The notes beneath the pieces are model-generated. The model made no database searches and was not told where the DNA came from. It saw only the letters and a program-made list of their open reading frames with translations. Made by a program: the position numbers and the translations under genes. From positions 248,001 through 312,000 of the forward strand of contig NZ_QKWY01000002.1 of the NCBI RefSeq assembly GCF_003248355.1: a DNA stretch of 64,000 nucleotides, read 5' to 3'. This DNA comes from Streptomyces sp. AC1-42W (GTDB lineage: Bacteria; Actinomycetota; Actinomycetes; Streptomycetales; Streptomycetaceae). Below are positions 28,068-36,673 of this stretch, one piece after another (the first letter of the stretch is position 1; each line of letters opens with the position of its first letter).

Positions 28068-29863
28068 CCCAGAACTCCCCGCCCTTGGTGCTGCCTCCGG
28101 GGCTCGCCCGCGCCATGGCCACCCTCCAGGACAAGGACCGGCAGCGCCTGGACGACACCGTCACCCGGCTCCACACCGTCAACGGGCGTCTGTGGGACAC
28201 CGAGGACCGGGTGCGCAGTGCTTTCCTCTCCGCCGCCCAGGTCGCCGACTGCAAGCGAGAGATCGACCAGCTCAACGCCGAACGCAACGCCCTCGCCGAG
28301 CGCGCTGACGAAGTCCTCGGCTCGCTGGCGGACGCGGGCCGTGCCGATGTGCCGCTGCACACCGAGACGCTCGCCTCCGTCGTGGACCGCATGTCGGTGC
28401 TGACGCTGCGGATCTGGCACAGCGAGCGAGCGGCGACCCGCGATGAGCTGGCCCGTCGACGTGTCCCGGCACTTCACGGGCAACGTGAGGAGCTGTACGC
28501 CGCTCTCGACGCGCTGGTCAACGATGTCGTCGCAGGCCGTCGTCGGCTCCCCGTACCGGCCCGCTTCAAGCTGTACGGGCGGGAGGACATCGCTCCGACA
28601 GAGATCAAGCCGAGTCGGCATCTGCGCCAGGTACTCGCCTTCGGCGGGCTGAGCGAGTGCGGGAAGAGCACCAGCGCACAGTTCGTCCAGCGGACCTGCG
28701 GCGCCCAACGCCTCAAGATCGGCTTCCTGTTACGGCAGGCAGCCCATCGGGAAGGGCTCGCGGACCCGTACGCACTCTCGGCCCGTCGGCAGGCCGAACT
28801 GCTCCTCGGCGAGCTGAACCGCTTCGCGGACGCCCACGTCGACACGAAGCTGTTCACCATCGAGTCCGTCCACGACGATGCCTCGATCGCCGAGCTCAAG
28901 CAGCTCAGGGGCGACACGCTCCAGATCGTCTACCTGGACACCCCCTTCGCCGTACGCGTCGAGCGGTCCGGCACACCGGCCCAGGCCGTCGCCGCGAAGG
29001 ACGAGATCAAGATGAGCCGTGGCGCCCACCAGGTCGCCGCTCTGGCCGACCACGTCATCGACAACACTGGCAGCATCGCAGCCCTCCGCGCCCGCCTCCG
29101 GCGCATCGCCGCCCCGCCCTCCACGACTGCGCTGCGCGTGGCCACCCCGTACGGGCTCGGTCTTCCGGCAGCAGTCGCGTCGGCGACGGCCGACTTCACC
29201 GACGCGGTGCGGGCGTACGGCCCCGGCGTACGGCTCGTCACCCTGACCGGAAGCCCCGGAGAGGGAACCTGGATCGCGGGCTGGTCCGACCTGGACCTCA
29301 TGGTGATCGCCGAGCACGAGGTCATCGGCGGCATCCAAGAGGCCCTGGAGCAGTACCGGACGGCCCTCGGCGGTGCGGCCTCCCTCGGCCCCACCCTCGT
29401 CACGCCCGGAGAACTGACCGCCCGACGCCTCACTCCGCGCCTGGCTTTCGTCCTTCACCAGCTCCAGCAAGGCAGCCCCGTCCTGCATGCGGCATCCGAC
29501 CTCGAACTTCCGACGATCAGCCGGGACGAGCTCGCGTTCGCCGCCGTCCGCGAACTGCCCCAGGTCATGCTCACCATGCGCCGTCTGCGTACTGCGGAGG
29601 GGGCGACCGCTCTGCGGCAGCTCTACAAGCACCTCGTGCTCGCCTGCCGCCTTCTCCTGCGCGAGCACAACCAGTGGGAGTCCGGCCCCGACCGGATCCT
29701 CGCCGCCGCCTCCCGCATGCCGGGCCTGACGGCCCTCGCGGTCCCTCCTCTGGCCGAGGTCGCGAACGCTTGGCGTGACGGTGACACCGAGCTCGTGCTC
29801 AAGCCCGTCACCGCAGCGGTCGACCAGCTCCTCACCTGGTACGCCCTCCAGCTCGCCGCCTGA
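28064..29863 (+). CDS. Three-domain fusion: DUF4254, P-loop kinase and nucleotidyltransferase
   Basis: The 599-residue protein combines three parts. Residues about 25-160 match DUF4254 (LHTVNGRLWDTEDRVRS, REIDQLNAERNALAERAD, and LHTETLASVVDRMSVLTLRI). Residues 188-350 are a P-loop kinase (GGLSECGKS at 194-202, later YLDTPFAVRVERS and DEIKMSRGAHQV) resembling dephospho-CoA-kinase-like enzymes. Residues 385-599 are a nucleotidyltransferase fold (TGSPGEGTWIAGWSDLDLMV with Gly396-Ser397 and Asp409/Asp411). In Gram-negative genomes, as I recall, DUF4254 genes often neighbour GT9 heptosyltransferases, and a GT9-like gene occurs here two genes downstream. I infer activation of a sugar or phosphate acceptor with a nucleotide; substrates are unknown. 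Confidence 0.75.
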   Translation: MTQNSPPLVLPPGLARAMATLQDKDRQRLDDTVTRLHTVNGRLWDTEDRVRSAFLSAAQVADCKREIDQLNAERNALAERADEVLGSLADAGRADVPLHTETLASVVDRMSVLTLRIWHSERAATRDELARRRVPALHGQREELYAALDALVNDVVAGRRRLPVPARFKLYGREDIAPTEIKPSRHLRQVLAFGGLSECGKSTSAQFVQRTCGAQRLKIGFLLRQAAHREGLADPYALSARRQAELLLGELNRFADAHVDTKLFTIESVHDDASIAELKQLRGDTLQIVYLDTPFAVRVERSGTPAQAVAAKDEIKMSRGAHQVAALADHVIDNTGSIAALRARLRRIAAPPSTTALRVATPYGLGLPAAVASATADFTDAVRAYGPGVRLVTLTGSPGEGTWIAGWSDLDLMVIAEHEVIGGIQEALEQYRTALGGAASLGPTLVTPGELTARRLTPRLAFVLHQLQQGSPVLHAASDLELPTISRDELAFAAVRELPQVMLTMRRLRTAEGATALRQLYKHLVLACRLLLREHNQWESGPDRILAAASRMPGLTALAVPPLAEVANAWRDGDTELVLKPVTAAVDQLLTWYALQLAA

Positions 29864-29908
29864 ACCACGCACCTCTCCTTCCTCCCTCTCACCGACAGGA
29901 GCTCCGTC

Positions 29909-30484
29909 ATGCCCGAAACCGTCACCCTGCCGCCCTTCTCCGCCCGAATCGTCGAACGGCTCAGCGTCGGAGCCACCAGCCGCCGCGAGCGTGTCATCCA
30001 CTCGTTGGACGGCCTGGAAAGCCCGGTGCATCCCGACACCCTTGCCAGCACGGGGGCCGATCTGTGGCGTCTGCTCCAGAAGCAGCTGCCGGACGGGGCC
30101 GGCCCCGTGGACTTCCTCCTGGGCCTGGACGCGGGCGGCATCCTGCCCACCGTCTCTCTCGCCGACGCCGCCCGCCTCCCGTACAAGATCGCCTGGAAGC
30201 TGCACCTCCCCCTGGACGGCGCGGTCCGCTTCAGCGAGCCGCACGCCATGCGCACCGACGTCTTCGCCTACGGCATCGCTCCGGGACAGCGCATCGTCAT
30301 CGTGGACGACGAGATCACCACCGGTCGGACCCTGGCCGACCTCACCCGCCGCCTCCGCGAGGCCGGCGCCGTGCCGCTGGCGGCGGCCTGCCTGGTGGAG
30401 GACACCACGCGCGGAGCCCGCGCCCTGCTCGACGAGCTGGAGCTGCCGCTGGTCTCGCTCACCACGATCGAGGGCCCGGCGTGA
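29909..30484 (+). CDS. Type I phosphoribosyltransferase-like protein
   Basis: The 191-residue protein has the PRPP-binding loop RIVIVDDEITTGRTLADL (residues 128-145, Asp133/Asp134) and an upstream FLLGLDAGGILPTVSLADA loop of the type I phosphoribosyltransferase fold. The hood region is short and unlike that of APRT, OPRT or HPRT, so the base or acceptor cannot be named. AGGAG lies eight bases before the ATG. It overlaps the next gene by 4 bp (GTGA). A PRTase in this operon suggests that ribose-phosphate is transferred to, or removed from, a base-like intermediate. Confidence 0.85.
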   Translation: MPETVTLPPFSARIVERLSVGATSRRERVIHSLDGLESPVHPDTLASTGADLWRLLQKQLPDGAGPVDFLLGLDAGGILPTVSLADAARLPYKIAWKLHLPLDGAVRFSEPHAMRTDVFAYGIAPGQRIVIVDDEITTGRTLADLTRRLREAGAVPLAAACLVEDTTRGARALLDELELPLVSLTTIEGPA

Positions 30485-31629
30485 GCTCGGTCGCCCCGCC
30501 AGGGGCCCGGTTCCACCACGGCTCCGTGGTCGTCCCCGCCGGGGCCGTCCACACCACCCCGCTGGGGTACGACCGTGGCAGCGTCCCCCTCGGCGCGCCG
30601 CTCCCGCTGCCCGCCTCCGCCGAGTTCGTCCACCGCCTGAGTGGGTGCGGCGAGGTCGTGGTGGCCTTCGAGGGGAAGCTCGGAGACACCCTCCTCGCTC
30701 TGTCGGGGGTCCGCGCGGTGCTCGACTGGCTGCGGCTGCGGTCGGTTCGCACGTCCGTCCGGGCGGTGGGGCCGTACGCGGGGCTGATCGCCCGGACCGG
30801 GCTGATCGCTCACCGCCCAGTCACCACGCCCCACGGTCGACGCGCCGTGATCGGAGACCGCGCGGGGATCGAGGCGCACGGCTCCGAGGCTGTGGTGAGC
30901 GTGGTACTCGATCCAGCGGCCCCGCCCTGCTGGTCGAGCGACGGCCGCGCCCACCCGGACCTGCCGGCCCGCCACTACCTGGCGCTGGAACGCCGCCTCG
31001 GTATCCGCCTCCCCGGCACGGCTCCCTTCGCGCCGACCCTCGCGACCGGCCCGAACGATCTCGTGGAGGAGCTGCGATCGGTGGGCTGGCTGGGCGGCCT
31101 GACCATCGCCGCCATCACCGCCACCAGCTGGCCGAAGCGCAAGGACTACACCGCCCAGCGGTACATCGCCCTCGCCGAGCAGATCGCCGAAGCCCAGCAA
31201 GCACAGGCCCGGCTGCTGCTCATCGGCGGCAACGCGGAAGACGGCTTCCGCGTCAGGGCAGAGGCCCCTAGGCGCCACGTTCAGGTGCTCCACCTGGACG
31301 GGGTGCCGGCCGAACAGCTCGCCGATCTCTTCCCGCACTGCGACCTGGTCGTCGGCAACGACACCGGCCTCACCCACCTCGCCGCGATGACGCGCAGTCC
31401 CGAGAGGCCCGTCATCGGCTTGTACGCGCGCCACAGCCACAGCAAGTGGCGTACCGGGCTCCCCCATCACCACGCCGTCGCCACCGACCTGTCCGACCGC
31501 ATGCACCAGGGCGACCTCTGCCCCGTCCGAGACGCCATCCCTTCAGACGTCGACGTTCACATGGACGCCTTCCCGCCCGCCGAACTGGCCCGAGTGTGCC
31601 TCGATCTGCTCAACGGGGTGCGGCCATGA
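30481..31629 (+). CDS. Glycosyltransferase family 9 (ADP-heptosyltransferase-like) protein
   Basis: The 382-residue protein has the GT9 layout. The N-terminal loop VVVAFEGKLGDTLLALSGVR is followed by a donor site with IGGNAEDGF, and then by HCDLVVGNDTGLTHLAAM (about residues 286-303) with the downstream VIGLYARHSHSKW. These are the hallmarks of heptosyltransferases. Actinobacteria make no lipopolysaccharide, so the acceptor must be something else. I chose the GTG at 30481, which overlaps the PRTase stop by 4 bp; the gene also overlaps the next gene by 4 bp. Coupled translation and the DUF4254 protein nearby imply a dedicated sugar-transfer step. Confidence 0.82.
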   Translation: MSSVAPPGARFHHGSVVVPAGAVHTTPLGYDRGSVPLGAPLPLPASAEFVHRLSGCGEVVVAFEGKLGDTLLALSGVRAVLDWLRLRSVRTSVRAVGPYAGLIARTGLIAHRPVTTPHGRRAVIGDRAGIEAHGSEAVVSVVLDPAAPPCWSSDGRAHPDLPARHYLALERRLGIRLPGTAPFAPTLATGPNDLVEELRSVGWLGGLTIAAITATSWPKRKDYTAQRYIALAEQIAEAQQAQARLLLIGGNAEDGFRVRAEAPRRHVQVLHLDGVPAEQLADLFPHCDLVVGNDTGLTHLAAMTRSPERPVIGLYARHSHSKWRTGLPHHHAVATDLSDRMHQGDLCPVRDAIPSDVDVHMDAFPPAELARVCLDLLNGVRP

Positions 31630-32762
31630 CCTTCCGCAGCCCTCTGCGGCTCGGCCCGGTGCGGCGCTTCACCCGCAACCTGCTCTGTCCCGTCGACCTC
31701 CTCGGCCGCCCGTTGCTCCTGAAGTACACGCGCGACCCGGTGGAAAGCCTCGCCGAGGCGCGCGGGCACGCACGTCTGGCCCCGCACTACCGGGTGCCAA
31801 CCCTCCACGCCCACTTGCGTGTGCCGGGCGGGCGAATCCTCGCGTACGAACGTCTGCCCGGCGGCACCGATCACGGGCTCCTGCTCGATCTCATCAACGC
31901 CGACGAGCCGAGCAGCGACCTCCGCGCCTACATGGATCAACTCACCGCCGCGTACCGCGAGGCCATCCTCGCGACGGCGAGACCCACCGACCCGACACGC
32001 GTGGTCCGCAAGCTGTACTGGGACCGTGCGGCCCCCGGCGGCCGACTCGACGAGTACTACGGCGGCAAGGACTTCCCGATCGCCGACGACCTCATCGACG
32101 TCCCGGTCTCCCGCCTCGACACCTACACCCTGTACGTCAACGGCCGTCGGCACCAGCTGGACTGGGTTGCCACCCTCCGCTGGCTCCGGGCCCACTTCGC
32201 CGCGACCGAGCCGGTCTGGGCAGCTCTCACCCAGGGCGACCCCACCGACGTCAACCTCGCCCAGCCGCTCGCCTGGTTCGACTACGACACCGCCGGGATG
32301 AACAGCGTCCCCGGTGAGTTCGCCAACTTCCTCTGGTACGCCTCCGCCCTCGGCGGCTGGCTCGTGCCCACGTACAACCCGGCGGCCTTCGCCGGCCACC
32401 CCGCCACGTTCGTCCGCGTCCAGGACAACATCCCCGAGATCCGACGAGCGGACGTCGAGCACACCACGAGCACTATCCACATCGACTACGCCCCACGGCT
32501 CGCGGCTCCCCGGCGGGCCGCCGTGACCACGTACTGGAACCAGCTCGTACGGCCGGTCGCCGACCGCCTCTGGCCCGGGGTCGACCTGGCGAACCTTCTC
32601 CGCCCCTACCTGGCCATGCGCATCCTCGGCGTCTACAACCTCGCCGACCTGGCCCCACCGGACCGGCTCGTCCTCCTCGCCCGGTTCGCCGAAGCGATGA
32701 GCCCCGACTTCAACCCCGCCACCTACTTCTGCCCCCTGGAGTCGTCATGCCCGGCCCCCTGA
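31626..32762 (+). CDS. APH-like phosphotransferase (small-molecule kinase)
   Basis: The 378-residue protein has a kinase-like N-lobe (PLLLKYTRDPVESLAEARGH, with a candidate ATP-binding Lys and paired Glu). The C-lobe contains TQGDPTDVN (Asp205 as catalytic base, Asn210) and WFDYDTAG (Asp219/Asp221, metal-binding), matching the HGDxxxxN and DxD pattern of aminoglycoside/choline-type kinases, with Gln in place of the His. It probably phosphorylates a sugar or metabolite in this pathway rather than an antibiotic. It overlaps its neighbours by 4 bp upstream and 16 bp downstream. Confidence 0.72.
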   Translation: MTFRSPLRLGPVRRFTRNLLCPVDLLGRPLLLKYTRDPVESLAEARGHARLAPHYRVPTLHAHLRVPGGRILAYERLPGGTDHGLLLDLINADEPSSDLRAYMDQLTAAYREAILATARPTDPTRVVRKLYWDRAAPGGRLDEYYGGKDFPIADDLIDVPVSRLDTYTLYVNGRRHQLDWVATLRWLRAHFAATEPVWAALTQGDPTDVNLAQPLAWFDYDTAGMNSVPGEFANFLWYASALGGWLVPTYNPAAFAGHPATFVRVQDNIPEIRRADVEHTTSTIHIDYAPRLAAPRRAAVTTYWNQLVRPVADRLWPGVDLANLLRPYLAMRILGVYNLADLAPPDRLVLLARFAEAMSPDFNPATYFCPLESSCPAP

Positions 32763-33496
32763 ACGGCCGCACCTCCCTGGTCACCGGAGCCACCGGCGGA
32801 CTCGGCACGGCCATCGTCCGCCGCCTCGCAGCCGACGGCGCCGCTATCGCGCTCGCCCACTACGACGACGACCGAACGGCAGGAGAGCTCTCAGCCTCCC
32901 TCCCCTCTTGCATCTCCCTGTCGGCAGACCTTCGAGACGCCGAGGCCGTACGGTCCCTGTGCCGTCGAGCCCAAGAAGCGTTGGGCCCGGTGGACATCCT
33001 GGTCAGCAACGCCGGTGCCTACCCGCGCCGATCATGGCCGGAGACGACACCGACCCACTGGGAAGACGCTCTGGCCACCAACCTGACCAGCCACTATCTT
33101 CTCGCCCACGAACTCACCCCCGCCATGACGGCCGCCGGCTGGGGCCGCGTCATCACGATCGGCTCTGTCCTGGCCTCTGCGGGCCGCCACGAGCTCGCCG
33201 GCTACATCAGTGCCAAAGCCGGCCTCGAAGGACTCACCCGCGCCCTCGCCCGCGAACTCGGCCCAGCCGGCGTCACCGCGAACTGCGTCGCTCCCGGCTC
33301 CATCCGCGTCCCCGCCGAAGACGCCGTCGTCGACGACCCGGAAGCCATGACCGTCCGCCAGCTCGCCCGCCAGTGCGTCCAACGCCGGGGCCGACCGGAA
33401 GACGTCGCCGCGGCCGTCGCCTTCCTCGCCACCGAGGACGCCGGCTTCATCACCGGCCAGACCCTGCGCGTCGACGGAGGCTGGATCCTTGGCTGA
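32747..33496 (+). CDS. Short-chain dehydrogenase/reductase
   Basis: This 249-residue classical SDR has the cofactor loop LVTGATGGLGTAIVRRLA (residues 11-28), the structural NAG in LVSNAGAY, and the catalytic Ser-Tyr-Lys set in IGSVLASAGRHELAGYISAK. The C-terminal FITGQTLRVDGGW closes the fold. It resembles FabG-like 3-oxoacyl or sugar reductases. Its start lies inside the preceding kinase gene (16-bp overlap) and its end overlaps the phosphatase gene by 8 bp. Confidence 0.92.
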   Translation: MPGPLNGRTSLVTGATGGLGTAIVRRLAADGAAIALAHYDDDRTAGELSASLPSCISLSADLRDAEAVRSLCRRAQEALGPVDILVSNAGAYPRRSWPETTPTHWEDALATNLTSHYLLAHELTPAMTAAGWGRVITIGSVLASAGRHELAGYISAKAGLEGLTRALARELGPAGVTANCVAPGSIRVPAEDAVVDDPEAMTVRQLARQCVQRRGRPEDVAAAVAFLATEDAGFITGQTLRVDGGWILG

Positions 33497-34082
33497 CATC
33501 TGGCTCATGCGCCACGGCGCCTACGAAGGCCACCGCCCCGGCTACCACGCCCCACACGAGGCCACCCTCACGCAGGAGGGCCGCGACCAGGTACACCGCT
33601 CCCTCCCTCTCCCCAACGGCATCACCGCGATCGTCACCAGCCCCATCCCCCGAGCCCGCCAGACCGCCACCCTTGTCTCGCACCTCACGGGCCTGCCGAT
33701 CGTCGCCACCTCCGGCCTCCTCGCCGAGTGGCGCGCCCCGAGCATCGTCCTCGGCCGCAGCGCCGAGACCTACCCGCCCGCCTATCGCGCCTGGCGGGCC
33801 CGGCGCCTCGCCAACCCGTCCCTACGCTGCGAAGACGGCGAAAGCCTCACCGACCTACACACCCGCGCCCGCCACTGCGCCACTTTCCTCCACCACACCG
33901 CCCAACGCCACGGCCCCCTCCTGGCGGTCTCCCACACCCTCTTCCTGGGCGTCCTCACGCGTCTCCCAGAAGGCCCCGCCGCCTTCGTCACCGCCTCGAG
34001 AACCCCGTGGCGGTTCACGGAACTCCGACTTCTGCCTGTCCATCGACGAGCGGCCCCCGGCCTTCAACGACCTGCCCAGTAG
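33489..34082 (+). CDS. Histidine phosphatase superfamily protein
   Basis: The 197-residue protein has the RHG motif IWLMRHGAYEGH at the N-terminus (phospho-accepting His), SPIPRARQTATLV with the second Arg, a Glu in LLAEWRAPS, and AVSHTLFLGVL with the second His, so all core residues are present. I chose the TTG at 33489 because GGAGG lies about nine bases upstream and the RHG motif then sits at the usual place. It overlaps the SDR by 8 bp and ends the operon. The last 25 residues are Arg/Pro-rich and do not look like family sequence, so the true C-terminus may have been altered. Confidence 0.85.
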   Translation: MADIWLMRHGAYEGHRPGYHAPHEATLTQEGRDQVHRSLPLPNGITAIVTSPIPRARQTATLVSHLTGLPIVATSGLLAEWRAPSIVLGRSAETYPPAYRAWRARRLANPSLRCEDGESLTDLHTRARHCATFLHHTAQRHGPLLAVSHTLFLGVLTRLPEGPAAFVTASRTPWRFTELRLLPVHRRAAPGLQRPAQ

Positions 34083-34501
34083 CTGGCTGGCCTCCAGACT
34101 GCCCCGTCGGCAGAACCCCCTACTCGTAGGTCTCCATCCAGCGCCCCCTTTACCGCCCGGCCCCTCGCCCAAGCCCATCCCCAGCGAGAGCAACGAGGCA
34201 CCGTTGTGCCACAGCCCGAGTTGATCACAATGAACGGGAGGACGTCTTTCTCTACGGCGGTCTCTCAGCCTGCGCGTGGTGCTGGCGAAAATCGACGCGC
34301 CGGCCTCCAATCGCACCCATCGTGCCGAAAGCAGCAATCGGTCACCCTGCAATACGTCAAGTCCAGCTCCAGCTGGATGGCGACACGGCCTCAGGCGCCC
34401 TCCTCCGACGCAGTTCATAGCTGTACGCCACAGTCTTCGCAAGGCCGCCCGTCTATCCTGAATGTCGCCACTCGGGAGCATTTTGACTGGTCAGCCCCCT
34501 A
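34083..34501. other. Gene-free stretch between the island operon and the IS5-family element
   Basis: This region of about 420 bp has no supportable gene and no clear terminator hairpin. It may be the remains of genes lost after the operon or simply a spacer. Confidence 0.4.
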
Positions 34502-35379
34502 AGGGCTGTCCCGTAAATGATCTCTGAGCCGCCTTGGGCGTGGTTGGCCGTTGTGCGGGCCGTGCGTCTATCCGGCGAGGGCGAGGTTGTGCATCCGGGC
34601 AATGCCGAGCATGGCGTGGTGGACTCCGTCGCCTTTGAGGCGGCAGTCGCGGAGGATCTTCCAGGTCTTCATGCGCGCGAAGACGTGCTCGACGCGGGCG
34701 CGGACCTGCTTGTGGGACTTGTTGTGTGCTTCCTTCCAGTCCGGAAGGTCTTCGCCCTTGCGTCGGCGGTGGGGCATGACGAGCCCGGTGCCGGGATAGC
34801 CGCCGTCGGCGATCGTGAGTGTTCTGCCGACGGCGGCTTTGGCGCCGGATTCCTCCCATGCCTTGCAGTCGTTGCGGTTTCCGGCAAGCGGCCGGCCCAC
34901 CACGACGACCAGGCGGGTGTCGGCGTCGATGACGACCTGATGGTTGGTCGAGTACCGGTAATTCTTGGACTGCTCCGCCACCGTGTGGTCCCGGGTGGGG
35001 ACCAGGGTGCCGTCCACGATGAGGACGGTGTCCTTGGCGAACCGCTTGCGGGGCTGGAGCGCGAGCATCGGCCCGAGGTGGTCGATGATGCGGTCCGCTG
35101 CCGACTTGGACACCCCGAAGAGCGGGGCGAGCTGGCGCATCGTCAAGTTTGTGCGCCAGTACGCCGCGACCAGCAGAGCCCGGTCCTCCAGCGGGAGGCT
35201 CCACGGCCGGCCCCTGCGGACCGCATCCGCACCCTCGCGCCGCAGTACGGTCACCAGCTTGCCGAACAGGCGAGGGCTCAGCCCGGTGAACGGGGCTATC
35301 CAGGACGGCTCCGACGCCGTGATCACACCAGCCACCGCAAGATCATCTCACCCGTGACCAGCAGTTACGGGACAACCCT
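34502..35379. mobile_element. IS5-family insertion sequence
   Basis: The 878-bp element has 15-bp terminal inverted repeats that differ at one base (AGGGCTGTCCCGTAA against AGGGTTGTCCCGTAA read from the right end) and a TA duplication on each side (34500-34501 and 35380-35381). It carries one intact transposase on the minus strand. Confidence 0.88.
34568..35335 (-). CDS. IS5-family transposase (DDE_Tnp_4 type)
   Basis: The 255-residue protein has an N-terminal helix-turn-helix (LPLEDRALLVAAYWRTNLTM then RQLAPLFGVSKSAADRI, residues 46-83). The DDE catalytic domain has LIVDGTLVPTRDH (first Asp), ADGGYPGTGLVMP (second Asp) and RARVEHVFARMKTW (Glu). All catalytic residues are present in a single uninterrupted frame, so the element may still be active. 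Its terminal repeats lie 120-170 bp outside the stop and 40 bp outside the start. Confidence 0.9.
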   Translation of the reverse strand: MAGVITASEPSWIAPFTGLSPRLFGKLVTVLRREGADAVRRGRPWSLPLEDRALLVAAYWRTNLTMRQLAPLFGVSKSAADRIIDHLGPMLALQPRKRFAKDTVLIVDGTLVPTRDHTVAEQSKNYRYSTNHQVVIDADTRLVVVVGRPLAGNRNDCKAWEESGAKAAVGRTLTIADGGYPGTGLVMPHRRRKGEDLPDWKEAHNKSHKQVRARVEHVFARMKTWKILRDCRLKGDGVHHAMLGIARMHNLALAG

Positions 35380-35542
35380 TAGCCCCAGACAGTGACTGGG
35401 TAGCGCAACCACGAGAGGGCACAGGACGCGCATCCCACAGCGATGACGCTGTTCGATTGCTTCTGGCGTTGCGACGGAGCAAAATTGGTCTGCGTTGGAG
35501 TGCACATCCAGGGTTCCGGCGCTGGCTCAGTAGGGTGGGGGC

Positions 35543-36673
35543 ATGGGCACGGACAGTCGGACTTTTGGATCTTGGCGCTTGCGAGGCGGGCGTTATGAGC
35601 AAGCGGGCCTACCCGTTGAGGTTTTGGCAGAGTTCGCTAGGTATGAGCGCTTGGTAGTGGACGTGGCCCGAGGTCTCTACAAGAAGCGCCATGCGACACG
35701 CCAACGCGTCCCCAGGGGGTTCGCCTCATCCTTTTCGCTTCGCCTGTCCGATATCCAGCGGGGCAGCGTCGTTCCCGTCCTGGAGCGGACCACCGTCGAC
35801 GCCGACGCACTCTTCGACGATAGCGACGCAGACATCTTCGAAGAAGCCAGAATCGTTATTCAGGATGCACTCCTCTCGATTCAAAAAGGGTCCGGCATCC
35901 CTCGAGACTTCCCTCCGCATGCGTTGCGCGAGTTTTCCAGCTTCGGGAGAACCCTGCGAGGCGACGAGTTCATCGAGTTCGATAGCGGGACTCCTGATGC
36001 CGTAATTTACTCGCAACCCATTCGCCGCAAGATTCAGGAACAAGCACGCCTCGAAAGATTCGAGATCGAGACACTTGTTTTGGGACAAGTGACTGGCATC
36101 AGCGCGGATAGAGGCACGTTTGAGTTCCGCCTCACTCGGGGCGAGAAGGCAATCCTTGGACGTTTTTCATCGGATGACATCGTTGCAGACCTGAGACAGC
36201 ATCTTGATCGCTCGACAATGGCACCTACTGTGGCCATCAGCGCTGTTGCCATTCAGTCAATGGATGAGGAGATCATCGAGATTCAGGATGTTCTGTCCAT
36301 TGAACCCGTACTACCGACTGATTGGTCCGATCGCCTAAGCGAGCTGCACGACCTCGAATCAGGATGGCTAGATGGCGTTGGTCGGCAGGTAAGTCGAAAA
36401 GTCCTCCGGGAAGTAGAGTCGCTACTGCTCGAATTCATCGACACGCAGGTGCAGCGTCCCTACATATACCCAACAGAAGATGGCGGGGTACAGCTTGAGT
36501 GGCCTTACCCAGCAGGGGAAGTGACGCTGACTGTCGCAACAGACGGGAAGGTCGAAGCTTACGCATTCTCGAAGTCAGATGACGACGAAGAGGATGACAG
36601 GGCGTTTCACTGGCATCAGTTGAGTGAGATTACAGAGTTCGTGATCGGGGGGATCGCAAGGTATGTCGGCTGA
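35543..36673 (+). CDS. Hypothetical protein, first gene of a two-gene island module
   Basis: I do not recognise this 376-residue protein. It has no signal peptide, membrane segment or obvious enzymatic motif. The N-terminal half is mixed and acidic. Residues about 270-370 contain WSDRLSELHDLESGWLDGVG and YIYPTEDGGVQLEWPYPAG followed by a short beta-rich stretch and an Asp/Glu cluster. The DNA is visibly poorer in GC than the core genes and uses codons rare here (for example ATT, AGA, TTT), which indicates recent transfer. It overlaps the next start by 11 bp, so the two proteins are probably made together. Confidence 0.75.
   Translation: MGTDSRTFGSWRLRGGRYEQAGLPVEVLAEFARYERLVVDVARGLYKKRHATRQRVPRGFASSFSLRLSDIQRGSVVPVLERTTVDADALFDDSDADIFEEARIVIQDALLSIQKGSGIPRDFPPHALREFSSFGRTLRGDEFIEFDSGTPDAVIYSQPIRRKIQEQARLERFEIETLVLGQVTGISADRGTFEFRLTRGEKAILGRFSSDDIVADLRQHLDRSTMAPTVAISAVAIQSMDEEIIEIQDVLSIEPVLPTDWSDRLSELHDLESGWLDGVGRQVSRKVLREVESLLLEFIDTQVQRPYIYPTEDGGVQLEWPYPAGEVTLTVATDGKVEAYAFSKSDDDEEDDRAFHWHQLSEITEFVIGGIARYVG

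Noticed and set aside
31626-32762. An antibiotic-resistance aminoglycoside phosphotransferase
   Set aside because: Only the general kinase fold motifs match. The gene is embedded in and overlaps a metabolic operon, which argues for a pathway kinase.
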